Position numbers and translations under genes: made by a program. Below the pieces are notes generated by a model that made no database searches, had not been told where the DNA came from, and was given only the letters and a program-made list of their open reading frames with translations. DNA of 64,000 bases from Paraburkholderia rhizosphaerae. Its GTDB lineage: Bacteria > Pseudomonadota > Gammaproteobacteria > Burkholderiales > Burkholderiaceae. Below are positions 1 to 8,403 of this stretch, in pieces (the first letter of the stretch is position 1; every line of letters begins with the position of its first letter). The stretch lies in the NCBI RefSeq assembly GCF_004366595.1, contig NZ_SORE01000001.1, forward strand, positions 186,001-250,000, read 5' to 3'.

Positions 1-2
1 AC

Positions 3-83
3 GAGCGCGTGACGTCGTACGAGCTGCCGCGCGCGGGCGGTCGGCCCGCGGTTGCGGGTGCGCGTTCATCGCGTTCTTACTGA
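3..83 (+). CDS. Possible 3' end of an upstream gene (partial)
   Basis: An open frame enters from the left edge and ends at a TGA at 81-83. It encodes about 26 residues ending in GARSSRSY and overlaps the stop of the convergent transporter gene by a few bases. Codon third positions are GC-rich, as in a real gene, but the fragment is too short to assign to a family. It could be chance, since high-GC DNA often stays open over such a distance. Confidence 0.3.
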   Translation, partial: ERVTSYELPRAGGRPAVAGARSSRSY

Positions 84-1390
84 CGGGCACCGCGCATCAC
101 GAAGCCCACCAGTGCACCCACCACACACAGCACGGCCACATACAGTTGCGGCGCGTCCGGATTCGACTTCAGCATCAAGGACACCGCGATAGGCGTCAGC
201 CCGCCGAACACCGCGTACGCAATGTTGTAAGAGAACGAAATACCTGAGAATCGTACCGTCGGCGGAAACGCTTTAACCATCGCGACCGGAATCGCCGCCA
301 CCGCGCCGACAAAAAAGCCGGTCACCCCGTAGTAAGGCACCAGCGATGACGGATCGGCCGCGACGTGCATCATCATCAGGTAGTACGACACCGCGAGCAG
401 CAGGCAACCGACGAAAATCGTACGTGCCGCGCCGAAGCGCCCCGCGATCGAGCCGAACACGATACAGCCGAACGTCAGGCACAAGGTCGCGACCGAATTC
501 GCCGCGAGCGTGGTCGACGCATCGAGATGGAAACGCTTTTGCAGCAGCGTCGGCGTCATCAGGATCACGACGACGATCGCCGCGGTCAGCGTCCACGTGA
601 GGATCATCGAGACCAGCACGACGCCGCCATGGTCGCGAATCACCGCTTTCAACGGCACTTCGGCCGCGAGCGACTTGCTCTGCTGCATGTCGATAAACAC
701 CGGCGTTTCCTGCAGCCAGCGGCGCATGAATGCAGCCAGCAGACCGAACAGGCCGCCGATCAGAAACGGAATGCGCCACGCGAACGCAACGATTTCATCA
801 TGCCCATAGTGGTGCGTGAGCGCCGACGCAATCAGCGAGCCGAGCAGAATGCCGGCGGTCAATCCCGCCGTGAGCGTGCCGCACGCATAACCGACATAGC
901 GCTGCGGCACATGCTCCGACACGAACACCCACGCGCCCGGCACTTCGCCGCCGACCGCCGCGCCCTGCAACACGCGGCACACGAGCAGCAGCACCGGCGC
1001 GACGAGGCCCACGACGTCGTAGGTTGGCAGCAGACCCATTAACAGCGTGGGCAACGCCATCAACAGCACGCTTAGCATGAACATCCGCTTGCGCCCGATC
1101 AGGTCACCGAAGTGCGCCATGATGATGCCGCCCAGCGGACGCGCGATATAGCCGGCCGCGAAAATACCGAACGTTTGCACCTGGCGCAGCCAGTCCGGGA
1201 TCGATTGCGGAAAGAAAAGCTGTCCGATGACCGCCGCAAAAAACACGTAGATCACGAAATCGTAGAACTCGAGCGCGCCGCCGAGCGCGGCCAGCACGAG
1301 TGTCCGATGGTCGCTGCCCATCAACGGACGGTGAGGAATAAAAGGGACTTGTGTTTCAGGGGTATTCATCGCTGAAGGGCTTTTCCGCAT
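77..1390 (-). CDS. MFS transporter, metabolite:H+ symporter (MHS) type
   Basis: An inner-membrane secondary transporter of up to 437 residues with about 12 hydrophobic segments. The N-terminal half has MHS/MFS signatures: LGGALEFYDFVIY in the first membrane helix, the loop motif FGDLIGRKRMF between helices 2 and 3, and RVLQGAAVGGEVPGA. The family imports organic acids and osmolytes such as citrate, shikimate, alpha-ketoglutarate and proline. Nothing here shows the substrate. The gene lies downstream of an acid-sugar catabolic operon on the same strand but is separated from it by a strong terminator, so it is probably transcribed alone. Two starts are possible: the ATG at 1390 or the one at 1369 (MNTPETQ). 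The shorter form begins closer to the first membrane helix, and neither has a strong ribosome site. Confidence 0.88.
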   Translation of the reverse strand: MRKSPSAMNTPETQVPFIPHRPLMGSDHRTLVLAALGGALEFYDFVIYVFFAAVIGQLFFPQSIPDWLRQVQTFGIFAAGYIARPLGGIIMAHFGDLIGRKRMFMLSVLLMALPTLLMGLLPTYDVVGLVAPVLLLVCRVLQGAAVGGEVPGAWVFVSEHVPQRYVGYACGTLTAGLTAGILLGSLIASALTHHYGHDEIVAFAWRIPFLIGGLFGLLAAFMRRWLQETPVFIDMQQSKSLAAEVPLKAVIRDHGGVVLVSMILTWTLTAAIVVVILMTPTLLQKRFHLDASTTLAANSVATLCLTFGCIVFGSIAGRFGAARTIFVGCLLLAVSYYLMMMHVAADPSSLVPYYGVTGFFVGAVAAIPVAMVKAFPPTVRFSGISFSYNIAYAVFGGLTPIAVSLMLKSNPDAPQLYVAVLCVVGALVGFVMRGARQ

Positions 1391-1552
1391 GACGACACGA
1401 TCGGTGTCCAGCCGTCCCGCGCGCCAACCAGCCGCAGACAGAGGACATCAGATAGTGACAACACCTTGCGTGCGGCATTATTCCCTGCATGCCAGTTTTT
1501 TGACTGTGCGTAGCCGATAGACGTCATCGCCCATCGAAAGGAGCGCGAAAGA

Positions 1553-1587
1553 AAAACGGCGAATCAGTCTGCCGACTGTCCGCCGTT
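1553..1587 (-). terminator. Rho-independent terminator after the acid-sugar operon
   Basis: On the minus strand a nested hairpin has an outer stem AACGGCG/CGCCGTT and an inner stem CAGTC/GACTG, followed directly by a T-rich run (TTTTTCTTTC). It lies about 75 bp past the stop of the PdxA-like gene, where a terminator for that operon is expected. Confidence 0.75.
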
Positions 1588-1660
1588 CTAACCTTCGCTG
1601 CGTTCGATCGAGCCGCTAATGCAGGGCCGGGCCTATACAGCGACCTTCAATTGAGCCTGC

Positions 1661-2662
1661 TTACGCGCGCCGCGTCGCCAGTTCCGCGCCCTGGCGCAGC
1701 GCTTCGAGCAGACTGCCTTCGTCCGCAATGCCTTTGCCCGCGATATCGAACGCGGTACCGTGATCGACCGATGTACGCACCACCTGCAACCCGACCGTCA
1801 CGTTAACGCCCGCTTCGAGGCCGAGCACCTTCACCGGCCCATGGCCCTGGTCGTGATACATCGCCACGACCAGATCGAAATCGCCGCGCCCCGCGCGGAA
1901 AAACAGCGTATCCGCGGGCAGCGGTCCTTCGATATTCCAGCCGCGTTCGCGCAATTCGAGCACCGCCGGCACGATTTTCTCTTCTTCCTCGCCGTAGCCG
2001 AACAGACCGTTTTCGCCCGCGTGCGGATTGATGCCGCACACGGCGATGCGCGGATTCGCAATGCCCGCTTTCACGAGCGTCGCGTGGCCGCGCTCGATCG
2101 TGCGCTTGACGAGGCCTGGCTCGATCTTGCGAATCGCGTCGATGATGCCAATGTGCGTGGTCACGTGAATCACGCGCAATTGAGGCGCGACCAGCATCAT
2201 CGAGACTTCGTCGACGCCGGTCAGGTACGCGAGCATCTCGGTGTGGCCGGGGAACTTGTGGCCGCCCGCATGTAGCGCTTCCTTGTTGAGCGGCGCGGTA
2301 CAGATTGCGTCGATCTCGTTCCTCTCCGCGAGGTCGACTGCGCGCGCGATGTACTGGTACGCGGCGTCGCCGGCGACCGGCGACAGTTTGCCGAACGGCA
2401 GATCGGCGGGAATCAGGCCCAGGTCGATACAGTCGATCGTGCCGAGTTCATAGTGCGCGTCGGCCGCACGCTCGATGCGACGCACCTTCGCGGGGCTGCC
2501 GACGATTTCCGCCGCACGCTCGAGCCGTTTCGCGTCGCCGATCACAAGCGGTCGGCACTGTTGATAAACCGTTTCATGCGCGAGGCTCTTGACGATGATC
2601 TCGGCACCCACGCCGGCGGCGTCGCCCATCGTGATGCCGATTACGGGGAGATAGTGGCTCAT
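1661..2662 (-). CDS. pdxA2: PdxA2-type 4-phosphate dehydrogenase (probable 4-phospho-D-threonate 3-dehydrogenase)
   Basis: A 333-residue NAD-dependent dehydrogenase of the PdxA family. The opening PVIGITMGDAAGVGAEII is characteristic, and the metal-binding histidines are visible in GHTEMLAYLTG, VTTHIGI and MYHDQGHGPVK. True PdxA acts in vitamin B6 synthesis. This copy lies directly behind a DUF1537 kinase and a permease, with a DeoR regulator. By established knowledge that arrangement marks PdxA2, which oxidises and decarboxylates 4-phospho-D-threonate (or erythronate) to dihydroxyacetone phosphate. Choosing PdxA2 over PdxA is inference from context. The start is ATG 2662, with AGGA six bases upstream; a TTG at 2680 overlapping the kinase gene is less likely. 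The 15-bp gap to the kinase stop implies one transcript. Confidence 0.85.
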   Translation of the reverse strand: MSHYLPVIGITMGDAAGVGAEIIVKSLAHETVYQQCRPLVIGDAKRLERAAEIVGSPAKVRRIERAADAHYELGTIDCIDLGLIPADLPFGKLSPVAGDAAYQYIARAVDLAERNEIDAICTAPLNKEALHAGGHKFPGHTEMLAYLTGVDEVSMMLVAPQLRVIHVTTHIGIIDAIRKIEPGLVKRTIERGHATLVKAGIANPRIAVCGINPHAGENGLFGYGEEEEKIVPAVLELRERGWNIEGPLPADTLFFRAGRGDFDLVVAMYHDQGHGPVKVLGLEAGVNVTVGLQVVRTSVDHGTAFDIAGKGIADEGSLLEALRQGAELATRRA

Positions 2663-2676
2663 GGCTTCCTGATGCT

Positions 2677-4077
2677 TCAATGTTCAGAGGGATGTTCGTT
2701 TGCGGTCGCGGCTTCACGGCACGGCTCGTGATGACGCTGACTGCCGGACGCGCTGTGACCCGCGCCGTGACCCGTTGCCTGCGCGCGCTCCTGCATGCCG
2801 CGCAGATGCAGCCATGCGCCATACAGCGCATGCTCGCTGCCGAAGGCGCCGGCCTTGGTGACGATCGTGAGCCGCCGTGCGTCGTCCGATGGTTGCGCGA
2901 CCGCGACGCCCGGCTCGACTTCGGACAGCAGTTCGAGGCTGCCGATGCCAGCGGCGCCCAGCATCGCGCGTGCGGTTTCGCCGCCGGTCGCAATCAGGCC
3001 CGCGATATGACCGATGTGCGGTTCGACGAGCGTGGCGAGTGCCGTCGACAATTGCGCGCCTTCGGCCGGGTCGAACGCGTCGTCGCGGCCGATCCGCACC
3101 AGCAGATCGGCGCCGGCCGCGAGCGGCGCTCCGATCTTCGCCTGCCAGGCTGCGCTGTCTGGATGCTTCGCCACATCGCGCAGCACCGCGGGCGGCACAG
3201 TCAATTCGGCCATGCCGGTACGCTCGCGCAGCAGCGCGCATTGCGCGCCAGAGACGGCGGACAGGCTGCCGACTAACGTCAGAATCGGGCCCTCGCGACG
3301 CACCGGCGAAATGGGTGCGGGCGCGTCGACGTCAAACAATGCGGGCAGCGCGGCGAGTTCGCGCGCGAGGCCTCCGGAGCCGACCCAGAAGAACGCTTCG
3401 CGCAGCGCAAGCGTTGCGCGCGCCAGCAGGTTCAGGTCCGCTTCGCTTTCCGTGTCGACGATCAATGCGTGCGCGCCGTTATCGGTGTACGCGGCAATCG
3501 TCTGCGCGAGTGCGTCGGGTTGCATGCTGCGCAGGCGATCGACGGCGAGCTGCGCGGTGCGCAAGCCGGCCGCTTCGAGCATCGGCTGCAAGTCGGCGGT
3601 CTGGCCCGCATGCTCGAGCTGCCACGTGTCGGTTTCGCCGAGCGGCACGCCGCGCACGTAGACGCGGCCGTCGCGCACCGTGCGGCCGGTGGCCGGGAAC
3701 GCCGGCGCGACAATCGCCAGACCCGCCAACGGCTGCAGTGCCGCGACTTCGGCGACCCAATTGCCACGCAGTGTCGAATCGATCTTCTTGTACAGGCGGC
3801 GTGTCGACGTGCGCACGCTTGCGTCTTGCGCTTGCGCTTCTGTACCGGTACCACCGAGCGCCCGCCACGCTTGCGATGCACGGGTTGCGGCATCGGCGGG
3901 CGCGAGGCGGCGCGAATCGGTATCGAGCGCGATCACGGCGGCGCGGCCGGCCGCCGCATCATGCGCGGCCTGCACTGCTTCGTCCGCGCCGAGCGCGACG
4001 ACCGTGCGACGCCCGGCGTTGGCAAAGCCGATTGCGCAATCGGCGGCACCGGACAGGTCGTCCGCGACGATCAACAT
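2677..4077 (-). CDS. dtnK: DUF1537 four-carbon acid sugar kinase (D-threonate kinase-like)
   Basis: A 466-residue cytosolic kinase of the DUF1537 family, which phosphorylates D-threonate, D-erythronate and related acids with ATP. The N-terminal substrate domain opens with the family signature MLIVADDLSGAADCAIGFA. The C-terminal nucleotide domain carries ATGGETARAML and VTKAGAFGSEHAL. It follows the permease gene after 2 bp and precedes the PdxA2-like gene, so kinase and dehydrogenase would act in sequence. An open frame extends about 35 codons further upstream into the permease gene, but the ATG at 4077 begins the conserved domain exactly and is the natural start. D-threonate is inferred from the PdxA2 pairing; erythronate is possible. 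Confidence 0.88.
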   Translation of the reverse strand: MLIVADDLSGAADCAIGFANAGRRTVVALGADEAVQAAHDAAAGRAAVIALDTDSRRLAPADAATRASQAWRALGGTGTEAQAQDASVRTSTRRLYKKIDSTLRGNWVAEVAALQPLAGLAIVAPAFPATGRTVRDGRVYVRGVPLGETDTWQLEHAGQTADLQPMLEAAGLRTAQLAVDRLRSMQPDALAQTIAAYTDNGAHALIVDTESEADLNLLARATLALREAFFWVGSGGLARELAALPALFDVDAPAPISPVRREGPILTLVGSLSAVSGAQCALLRERTGMAELTVPPAVLRDVAKHPDSAAWQAKIGAPLAAGADLLVRIGRDDAFDPAEGAQLSTALATLVEPHIGHIAGLIATGGETARAMLGAAGIGSLELLSEVEPGVAVAQPSDDARRLTIVTKAGAFGSEHALYGAWLHLRGMQERAQATGHGAGHSASGSQRHHEPCREAATANEHPSEH

Positions 4078-4079
4078 GC

Positions 4080-5066
4080 TCACTGCACCGCCTCCCGGTT
4101 GCGTTCGACGCGCTGCCCAGCCTTGCGCTTCGCGACTGCCGCGGTCAGGATCGGGCACACGATCGCGGTCACCACCACGCACGCGGCGACGAGCAGCGTC
4201 GCACTCTTCGCGGCGTCCGCGTACACCGGGTTGGCCGCGGCGATCAGCGCGGGCACCGCCGCCGCGTTACCCGCGGTATTGGCCGCCGAGATGCCGGCCA
4301 CGCCAGTGCCGTTCGTCAGACGATCGATGAAGTAGAGCGGAATGCCGGTCACGATCACCACGGCGAAACCAAGGCCGATGCCGAGCAGGCCGGCTTGCCA
4401 GACCTTGTGCAGATCGAGACCGGCACCGAGTGCGAGCGCGAAGAACGGGATCATCACCGGCACCGCGCGGCCGAGGAACTCGCGCATCTCGCGGTCGAGG
4501 TTGCCGAGCAGCATGCCCAACGCGAGCGGCAGGATGCTGCCTACCAGTGTTTGCCACGGAAATGCGGACAGCCCGGCGACGCCGAGCGTGACCATCGTCA
4601 GGAACGGACCGGATTCGAGCGACATGATCGAATACGCGCCGACGTCTTCGGAGCGGCCGTACTGACCCATCAGCGCCATATACAGGCCGCCGTTCGTGTC
4701 GTTCATCGCGGCGACGACCGCGAGCGTCGATAGTCCGGCGAAAAGACCGGATGTGATCGGCCGTTCACCGAGGAAGTGGCCGAGCACGACACCGACGACG
4801 ATCGCCGTGCCGACCTTCGCGGCAAACAGCGCACCGCCCTTCTTCACGATATATGGCGTCGCCTTCACGTCGATGCTCGCGCCCATGCAGACGTAGAACA
4901 CCGCGAGAATCGGCAGTGCGCCGGTGAACAGCGCATTGGTGAACGAACCGAAGAACTTCGGCATGTCCGGCACGAATGTCGCGACCAGCGCGCCGAGCAG
5001 CAGCGGTACGATCATCATCCCGCCGGGCACGCGCTCGATTGCGCGCTTGATACGAATTTGAGCCAT
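4080..5066 (-). CDS. 2-keto-3-deoxygluconate permease (KdgT) family transporter
   Basis: A 328-residue inner-membrane permease with about ten hydrophobic segments. It matches the KdgT family in length and in blocks such as the N-terminal [21 protein letters not shown] and the central [21 protein letters not shown]. KdgT homologues carry 2-keto-3-deoxygluconate with protons. As first gene of an operon with a DUF1537 kinase and a PdxA2-like enzyme, it more likely imports a four-carbon acid sugar such as D-threonate; this is inference. The ATG at 5066 has GGAG nine bases upstream. Expression probably starts in the divergent region shared with the deoR gene. Confidence 0.87.
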   Translation of the reverse strand: MAQIRIKRAIERVPGGMMIVPLLLGALVATFVPDMPKFFGSFTNALFTGALPILAVFYVCMGASIDVKATPYIVKKGGALFAAKVGTAIVVGVVLGHFLGERPITSGLFAGLSTLAVVAAMNDTNGGLYMALMGQYGRSEDVGAYSIMSLESGPFLTMVTLGVAGLSAFPWQTLVGSILPLALGMLLGNLDREMREFLGRAVPVMIPFFALALGAGLDLHKVWQAGLLGIGLGFAVVIVTGIPLYFIDRLTNGTGVAGISAANTAGNAAAVPALIAAANPVYADAAKSATLLVAACVVVTAIVCPILTAAVAKRKAGQRVERNREAVQ

Positions 5067-5453
5067 TTGAGGTGTCTCCGGATTGACTAAGGCTTAGCGA
5101 TTCGATCATTATTTTGACTGATTCGATCAATTTGAAGTTTAAGGCGTGCTGACGGATCGTGCAACCTTGAGCGCGCCGAGGGTTTACGCTTAGGCATGTT
5201 TCTTCAGGGTTTTGTCGGTGACATCGACGAATCCGCGGCGCACCTCGGAGCGCTCGCGCAGCACGCGCGGCCTTGCCCTCAAAATGATCGATTCGCGCAA
5301 AATTGGCGGCAGGGTTTGCGCGCCATGCTTAGCTGGGGCGGCGCCTCGCAGTATCGCCTGCGATGCGGTTTGCGTGTCCGCGCCCGCGCTTCGCTAAACT
5401 ACGCGGCCTTCGCGCAATGGCCGTGCCGCAGACGTCCTTGATCACGGAGCACC
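5067..5453. other. Divergent regulatory region (387 bp, no gene)
   Basis: This gap separates the permease operon (minus) from the deoR gene (plus). The part beside the permease (about 5085-5150) is distinctly AT-rich for this genome and carries a direct-repeat operator candidate. The remaining part is GC-rich with no recognisable feature. No convincing pair of -35 and -10 boxes was found. Confidence 0.6.
5099..5129. promoter_or_regulatory. Candidate DeoR operator (direct repeats)
   Basis: The ten-base sequence GATTCGATCA occurs at 5099-5108 and again at 5120-5129. The copies are exactly 21 bp apart, about two helical turns, inside the AT-rich tract upstream of the permease gene. DeoR-family repressors often bind direct repeats with such phasing. 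That the neighbouring DeoR protein binds here is inference. Confidence 0.5.
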
Positions 5454-6224
5454 ATGAAAGTAGCAAACCGTCGTGAGGCAATGCTTAAAGCCGTGCTGTC
5501 GGGTATGACCGATGTCGGCGCGCTGTGCGAGCACTTTGGCATGTCGGAGGCGACGGTGCGGCGCGACTTGCGCGCACTCGCCGAAGACCACCGCATCGTG
5601 CGTACTTATGGCGGTGCGGCCGCGCCGGTGGGTATGCATGAACCGGAAGAATCGCTGGAGACGCGCCGCCAGAGCTTTCGCGAACAGAAGGAAGCGATCG
5701 CGCGCGTGGCGGCGGCTCAGGTGCAGGACGGGGATACGATTTTTCTCGATGGCGGCACCACTACCGCGGCGATGGCGCGGTTGCTGGCTGGCCGGCGCGA
5801 TTTGCGGGTCGTGACGAATAATCTGCTCGTGATCGGCGTGCTTGCGGCGAGTGATATTGCGGTGACGCTGATCGGCGGAGATGTCAGGCCGTCGAGTATG
5901 AGTACGCTTGGGCCGATCGCGCAGCTCGCGCTAAGCCGGGTTTCGGTGGATAAGGCGTTTCTGGGTGCGGACGGCGTGGTGGCCGGACGCGGGCTATGTG
6001 AGGCGAGCACGGAGCAGGCTTATTTGAAGGAGTGCGTGATTCGCCAGGCGGCTAGCGTGTTTGTACTGGTGACGTCGAATAAGCTCGATCATGCGAGTCA
6101 GCAGCATTGGACGCCGCTGGAGCGGGCGTGGACGCTTGTTACCGATGCGACGCGCGATGCGCCGGTGCTGGCGAGTTTTGGTCGCCATAGCGAGGTGACG
6201 GTGTTAAGTGCGGGCGCGGAGTAA
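5454..6224 (+). CDS. DeoR/GlpR-family transcriptional regulator
   Basis: A 256-residue regulator with the two DeoR-family parts. An N-terminal winged helix-turn-helix covers residues 5-58 (ALCEHFGMSEATVRRDLRAL). The C-terminal effector domain is of the sugar-phosphate isomerase type, with FLDGGTTTAAMARLL near residue 100 and FLGADGV near residue 165. The family usually represses sugar-catabolic genes and releases DNA on binding a phosphorylated intermediate. It is transcribed away from the permease-kinase-dehydrogenase operon and probably controls it and itself through the intervening direct repeats. GGAG lies close before the ATG, and a strong terminator follows. Confidence 0.9.
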   Translation: MKVANRREAMLKAVLSGMTDVGALCEHFGMSEATVRRDLRALAEDHRIVRTYGGAAAPVGMHEPEESLETRRQSFREQKEAIARVAAAQVQDGDTIFLDGGTTTAAMARLLAGRRDLRVVTNNLLVIGVLAASDIAVTLIGGDVRPSSMSTLGPIAQLALSRVSVDKAFLGADGVVAGRGLCEASTEQAYLKECVIRQAASVFVLVTSNKLDHASQQHWTPLERAWTLVTDATRDAPVLASFGRHSEVTVLSAGAE

Positions 6225-6318
6225 GTGCAACGCGGAGTTAACGCAGCCCGCTATTGTCGGGTGCAGCGGGAAATAAATACGGCGCGAGGGGAAGACTGTT
6301 CTCATAGGTTCTCAAGAG

Positions 6319-6348
6319 AAGGCCGCTGCCCGTAAAGACAGCGGCCTT
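6319..6348 (+). terminator. Rho-independent terminator after deoR
   Basis: A perfect ten-base stem AAGGCCGCTG/CAGCGGCCTT encloses a ten-base loop about 95 bp past the deoR stop. The 3' arm ends in TTT and then TCGG, so the U-tract is short, but the stem is long and GC-rich. Confidence 0.65.
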
Positions 6349-6469
6349 TCGGCGGAACTTGACAGCATGGGACGATGTGGGTCTGCAACAACGGCGCTCT
6401 ACGCAATTGAAGCGCTTATCCGCTCCGCGCTTACGCCCATTTGCGCCGGGCTGTCATTGTTAACTGCTG

Positions 6470-6775
6470 TTACTGCACCGGCGACGCAGTACTCGGCCGC
6501 GCCAGCGTGTTATTCACCCCGTACGCAGTAGCAGCCGGCGCCGCACCATTCGCACTCTTCTGCGCCCCCGAATTCGACGCCCCCCCGCTAGTGCCGCTAT
6601 CCGAGCCGGTAGCGCCCGGCGTGCCATAGCCGTTCGTCGCATTAGCAGCAGGCGCAGCCGCAGCCACCGGCGACACCACGCTCGGCGTCGCCAGCGTATT
6701 GTTCTGTGCAAAAGCGCCGCCCGACAGCGCGAGTGCGGCGACTGCCGCGATTGATGTGCCGATTACCTTGTTCAT
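6470..6775 (-). CDS. Small secreted Ala/Ser/Gly-rich protein
   Basis: A 101-residue exported protein of unknown function. The start is ATG 6775, with GGAGGAG seven bases upstream. A Sec signal peptide of about 22 residues ends in SGGAFA before QNN. The mature chain is low in complexity, rich in Ala, Gly, Ser, Thr and Asn, with no catalytic motif. The sequence NNTLA-x-PS-xx-SPV occurs both just after the cleavage site and at the extreme C-terminus, and the match is also visible in the DNA (6477-6514 and 6666-6703). It could be a periplasmic or surface protein. The gene stands alone, convergent with deoR. Confidence 0.7.
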   Translation of the reverse strand: MNKVIGTSIAAVAALALSGGAFAQNNTLATPSVVSPVAAAAPAANATNGYGTPGATGSDSGTSGGASNSGAQKSANGAAPAATAYGVNNTLARPSTASPVQ

Positions 6776-7373
6776 AGATTCGCTCCTCCATGATTGGGCT
6801 GAAATAGACGCAGCCGATCGCCATTTGCGCGACCACGTATTGAGCAATCCGCCACCGCCCGTGCTCTTATCCGCATTGACACGATGCGCGTCGCGGAGAG
6901 CATTTCGTCTGCGCCCGGCAGAATCCGCCGCTGTCCTGACTGGCGGCCGCGGCAACTTGATCGCTCGATACCAAGGCCTATGCAAAACACCTAATAGGGT
7001 CTGATTGTCTTAAGCACTTCCACCATAGTATAGGTCAATTACCGAGAGCCTGCTGACGGCCAGTCACAACTGCCGATTCAAGAAATGCACGGAACGCAAC
7101 GGCATATCGCTGGCACACCGACACGTAGAATCGGTTTTCGGACGTGATTATTCCCAGCAACCTGCCCATCGCCGCGGTGCGAAAGCTGGTACGATCGCGA
7201 ACCGTCGGCGCTGCTGTCCAGCGTCGAGTTGTCTCGCGTCGCGCTCATGCCAGGTAGTGACGCTGCTGGAACGATCCCTATCGCCGCATGAATATCCGTC
7301 CGCTCGCCGCAGCGCAGCGCCACTCGCGCGCACTCAGGCCCGCTGCCCTCCTGCCAGTTCAGGAGCGACGCTC
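6776..7373. other. Intergenic region (598 bp)
   Basis: It lies between the divergently transcribed secreted-protein gene (minus) and the next membrane-protein gene (plus). It starts with the GGAGGAG site of the secreted-protein gene and ends with AGGAG at 7361-7365, which supports the TTG start at 7374. No open frame here looks coding, and no repeat or clear promoter was found. Confidence 0.5.
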
Positions 7374-8381
7374 TTGAGCAAATCTCTCAAACGCCACACG
7401 GCGACGTTGCTGGCTGTGCTCGGCGTCGGTCTGGCCGCGGGCGCGCCTTTTGTTCTGGGTTCGCACCAGTCGTTTGCCGGCCTGCGAACCCTCTCGCTGC
7501 ACATCTTCCTGGTGTTAGCGTCAAGCGCCGCTGCAAGCGCGCTGGGTAAGGCCGGCAAGCAGTACCTGATGCAATCGGCGCTAGGATTGCGCCTGCCTTT
7601 CATGCGCACGTATGGAATCGCGCTGGTCACCGACTCTGCCTTCCTCGCCTCGCCGCTCGGTGCAGCGGGATATGGCGTCAATATCGGCTTGCTTCAGCGC
7701 GCCGGAGCCTCGTGGGCGACTGCCACGACGGTCGTCGGTGCGGACCAGGCGCTCGATCTGGCTTTCTTGTCGGTGACGGTGCCGCTCGCGATGGCGTTCG
7801 CTCTCGGTCCGCTAGCTCAGGTCGTGCCGCGGCCGGACATCGCTGTCGTCGTCGAAATGCTGGTAACTGTCGCGATCCTTATTGTCACGTTATGGACGTG
7901 TCGCCGGAAAATCTCGAGCGCGCTAGATGCCGCGTGCGACCGCATACAATGGCTCGGCGCACTGCGATCCCGCTGGGACAAGTTCCGCGACAGCGTGCAT
8001 CAGCAAGCGAAGCTGCTGATGTCAGGGTCTCGCCACCGGGTTGCCGGCTTGCTGCTGTTTACCACGCTGCAATGGCTGCCGCGCTATGGCGTGCTGTGGT
8101 TCGTGCTGGTCGAACTCGGTTACCGGTTACCGCTCGGTTTCGTGATGGCGGTGCAGGCTGTGGTTCTGCATGCCGCCCTTTGGACAGGGATCCCAGCCGG
8201 CGGCGCCGCTGGCGACCTGGCGCTCGCGGCAGCATTTGCCAACTGGGTTCCGCAAGATGCAATGGCGACTGCGCTGGTCCTTTGGCGCTTCGCCACGCTT
8301 TATTTCCCACTGATGCTCGGTGCCGCGGCCTTCTTCGCGCTTGCCTGGCGGCGGCGCGCGGCAATGCCCGCCACCGAATAA
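7374..8381 (+). CDS. Lysylphosphatidylglycerol synthase TM-region/UPF0104-like membrane protein
   Basis: A polytopic inner-membrane protein of about 335 residues with 7-8 hydrophobic segments. It resembles the flippase-like transmembrane region of MprF and UPF0104 (YbhN) proteins. The C-terminal block with a glycine-rich turn (GIPAGGAAGDLALAAAF) followed by TALVLWRFATLYFP is characteristic. No aminoacyl-transferase domain is attached, so lipid or polyprenyl-lipid translocation is more plausible than lysyl transfer. The preferred start is TTG 7374, eight bases after AGGAG. The frame is also open upstream to an ATG at 7257, which would add 39 Arg/Ser-rich residues without a ribosome site. It ends 22 bp from a convergent MFS gene. 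Confidence 0.7.
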   Translation: MSKSLKRHTATLLAVLGVGLAAGAPFVLGSHQSFAGLRTLSLHIFLVLASSAAASALGKAGKQYLMQSALGLRLPFMRTYGIALVTDSAFLASPLGAAGYGVNIGLLQRAGASWATATTVVGADQALDLAFLSVTVPLAMAFALGPLAQVVPRPDIAVVVEMLVTVAILIVTLWTCRRKISSALDAACDRIQWLGALRSRWDKFRDSVHQQAKLLMSGSRHRVAGLLLFTTLQWLPRYGVLWFVLVELGYRLPLGFVMAVQAVVLHAALWTGIPAGGAAGDLALAAAFANWVPQDAMATALVLWRFATLYFPLMLGAAAFFALAWRRRAAMPATE

Positions 8382-8403
8382 CCAGCTCCAAAGCGAGCGG
8401 ACA

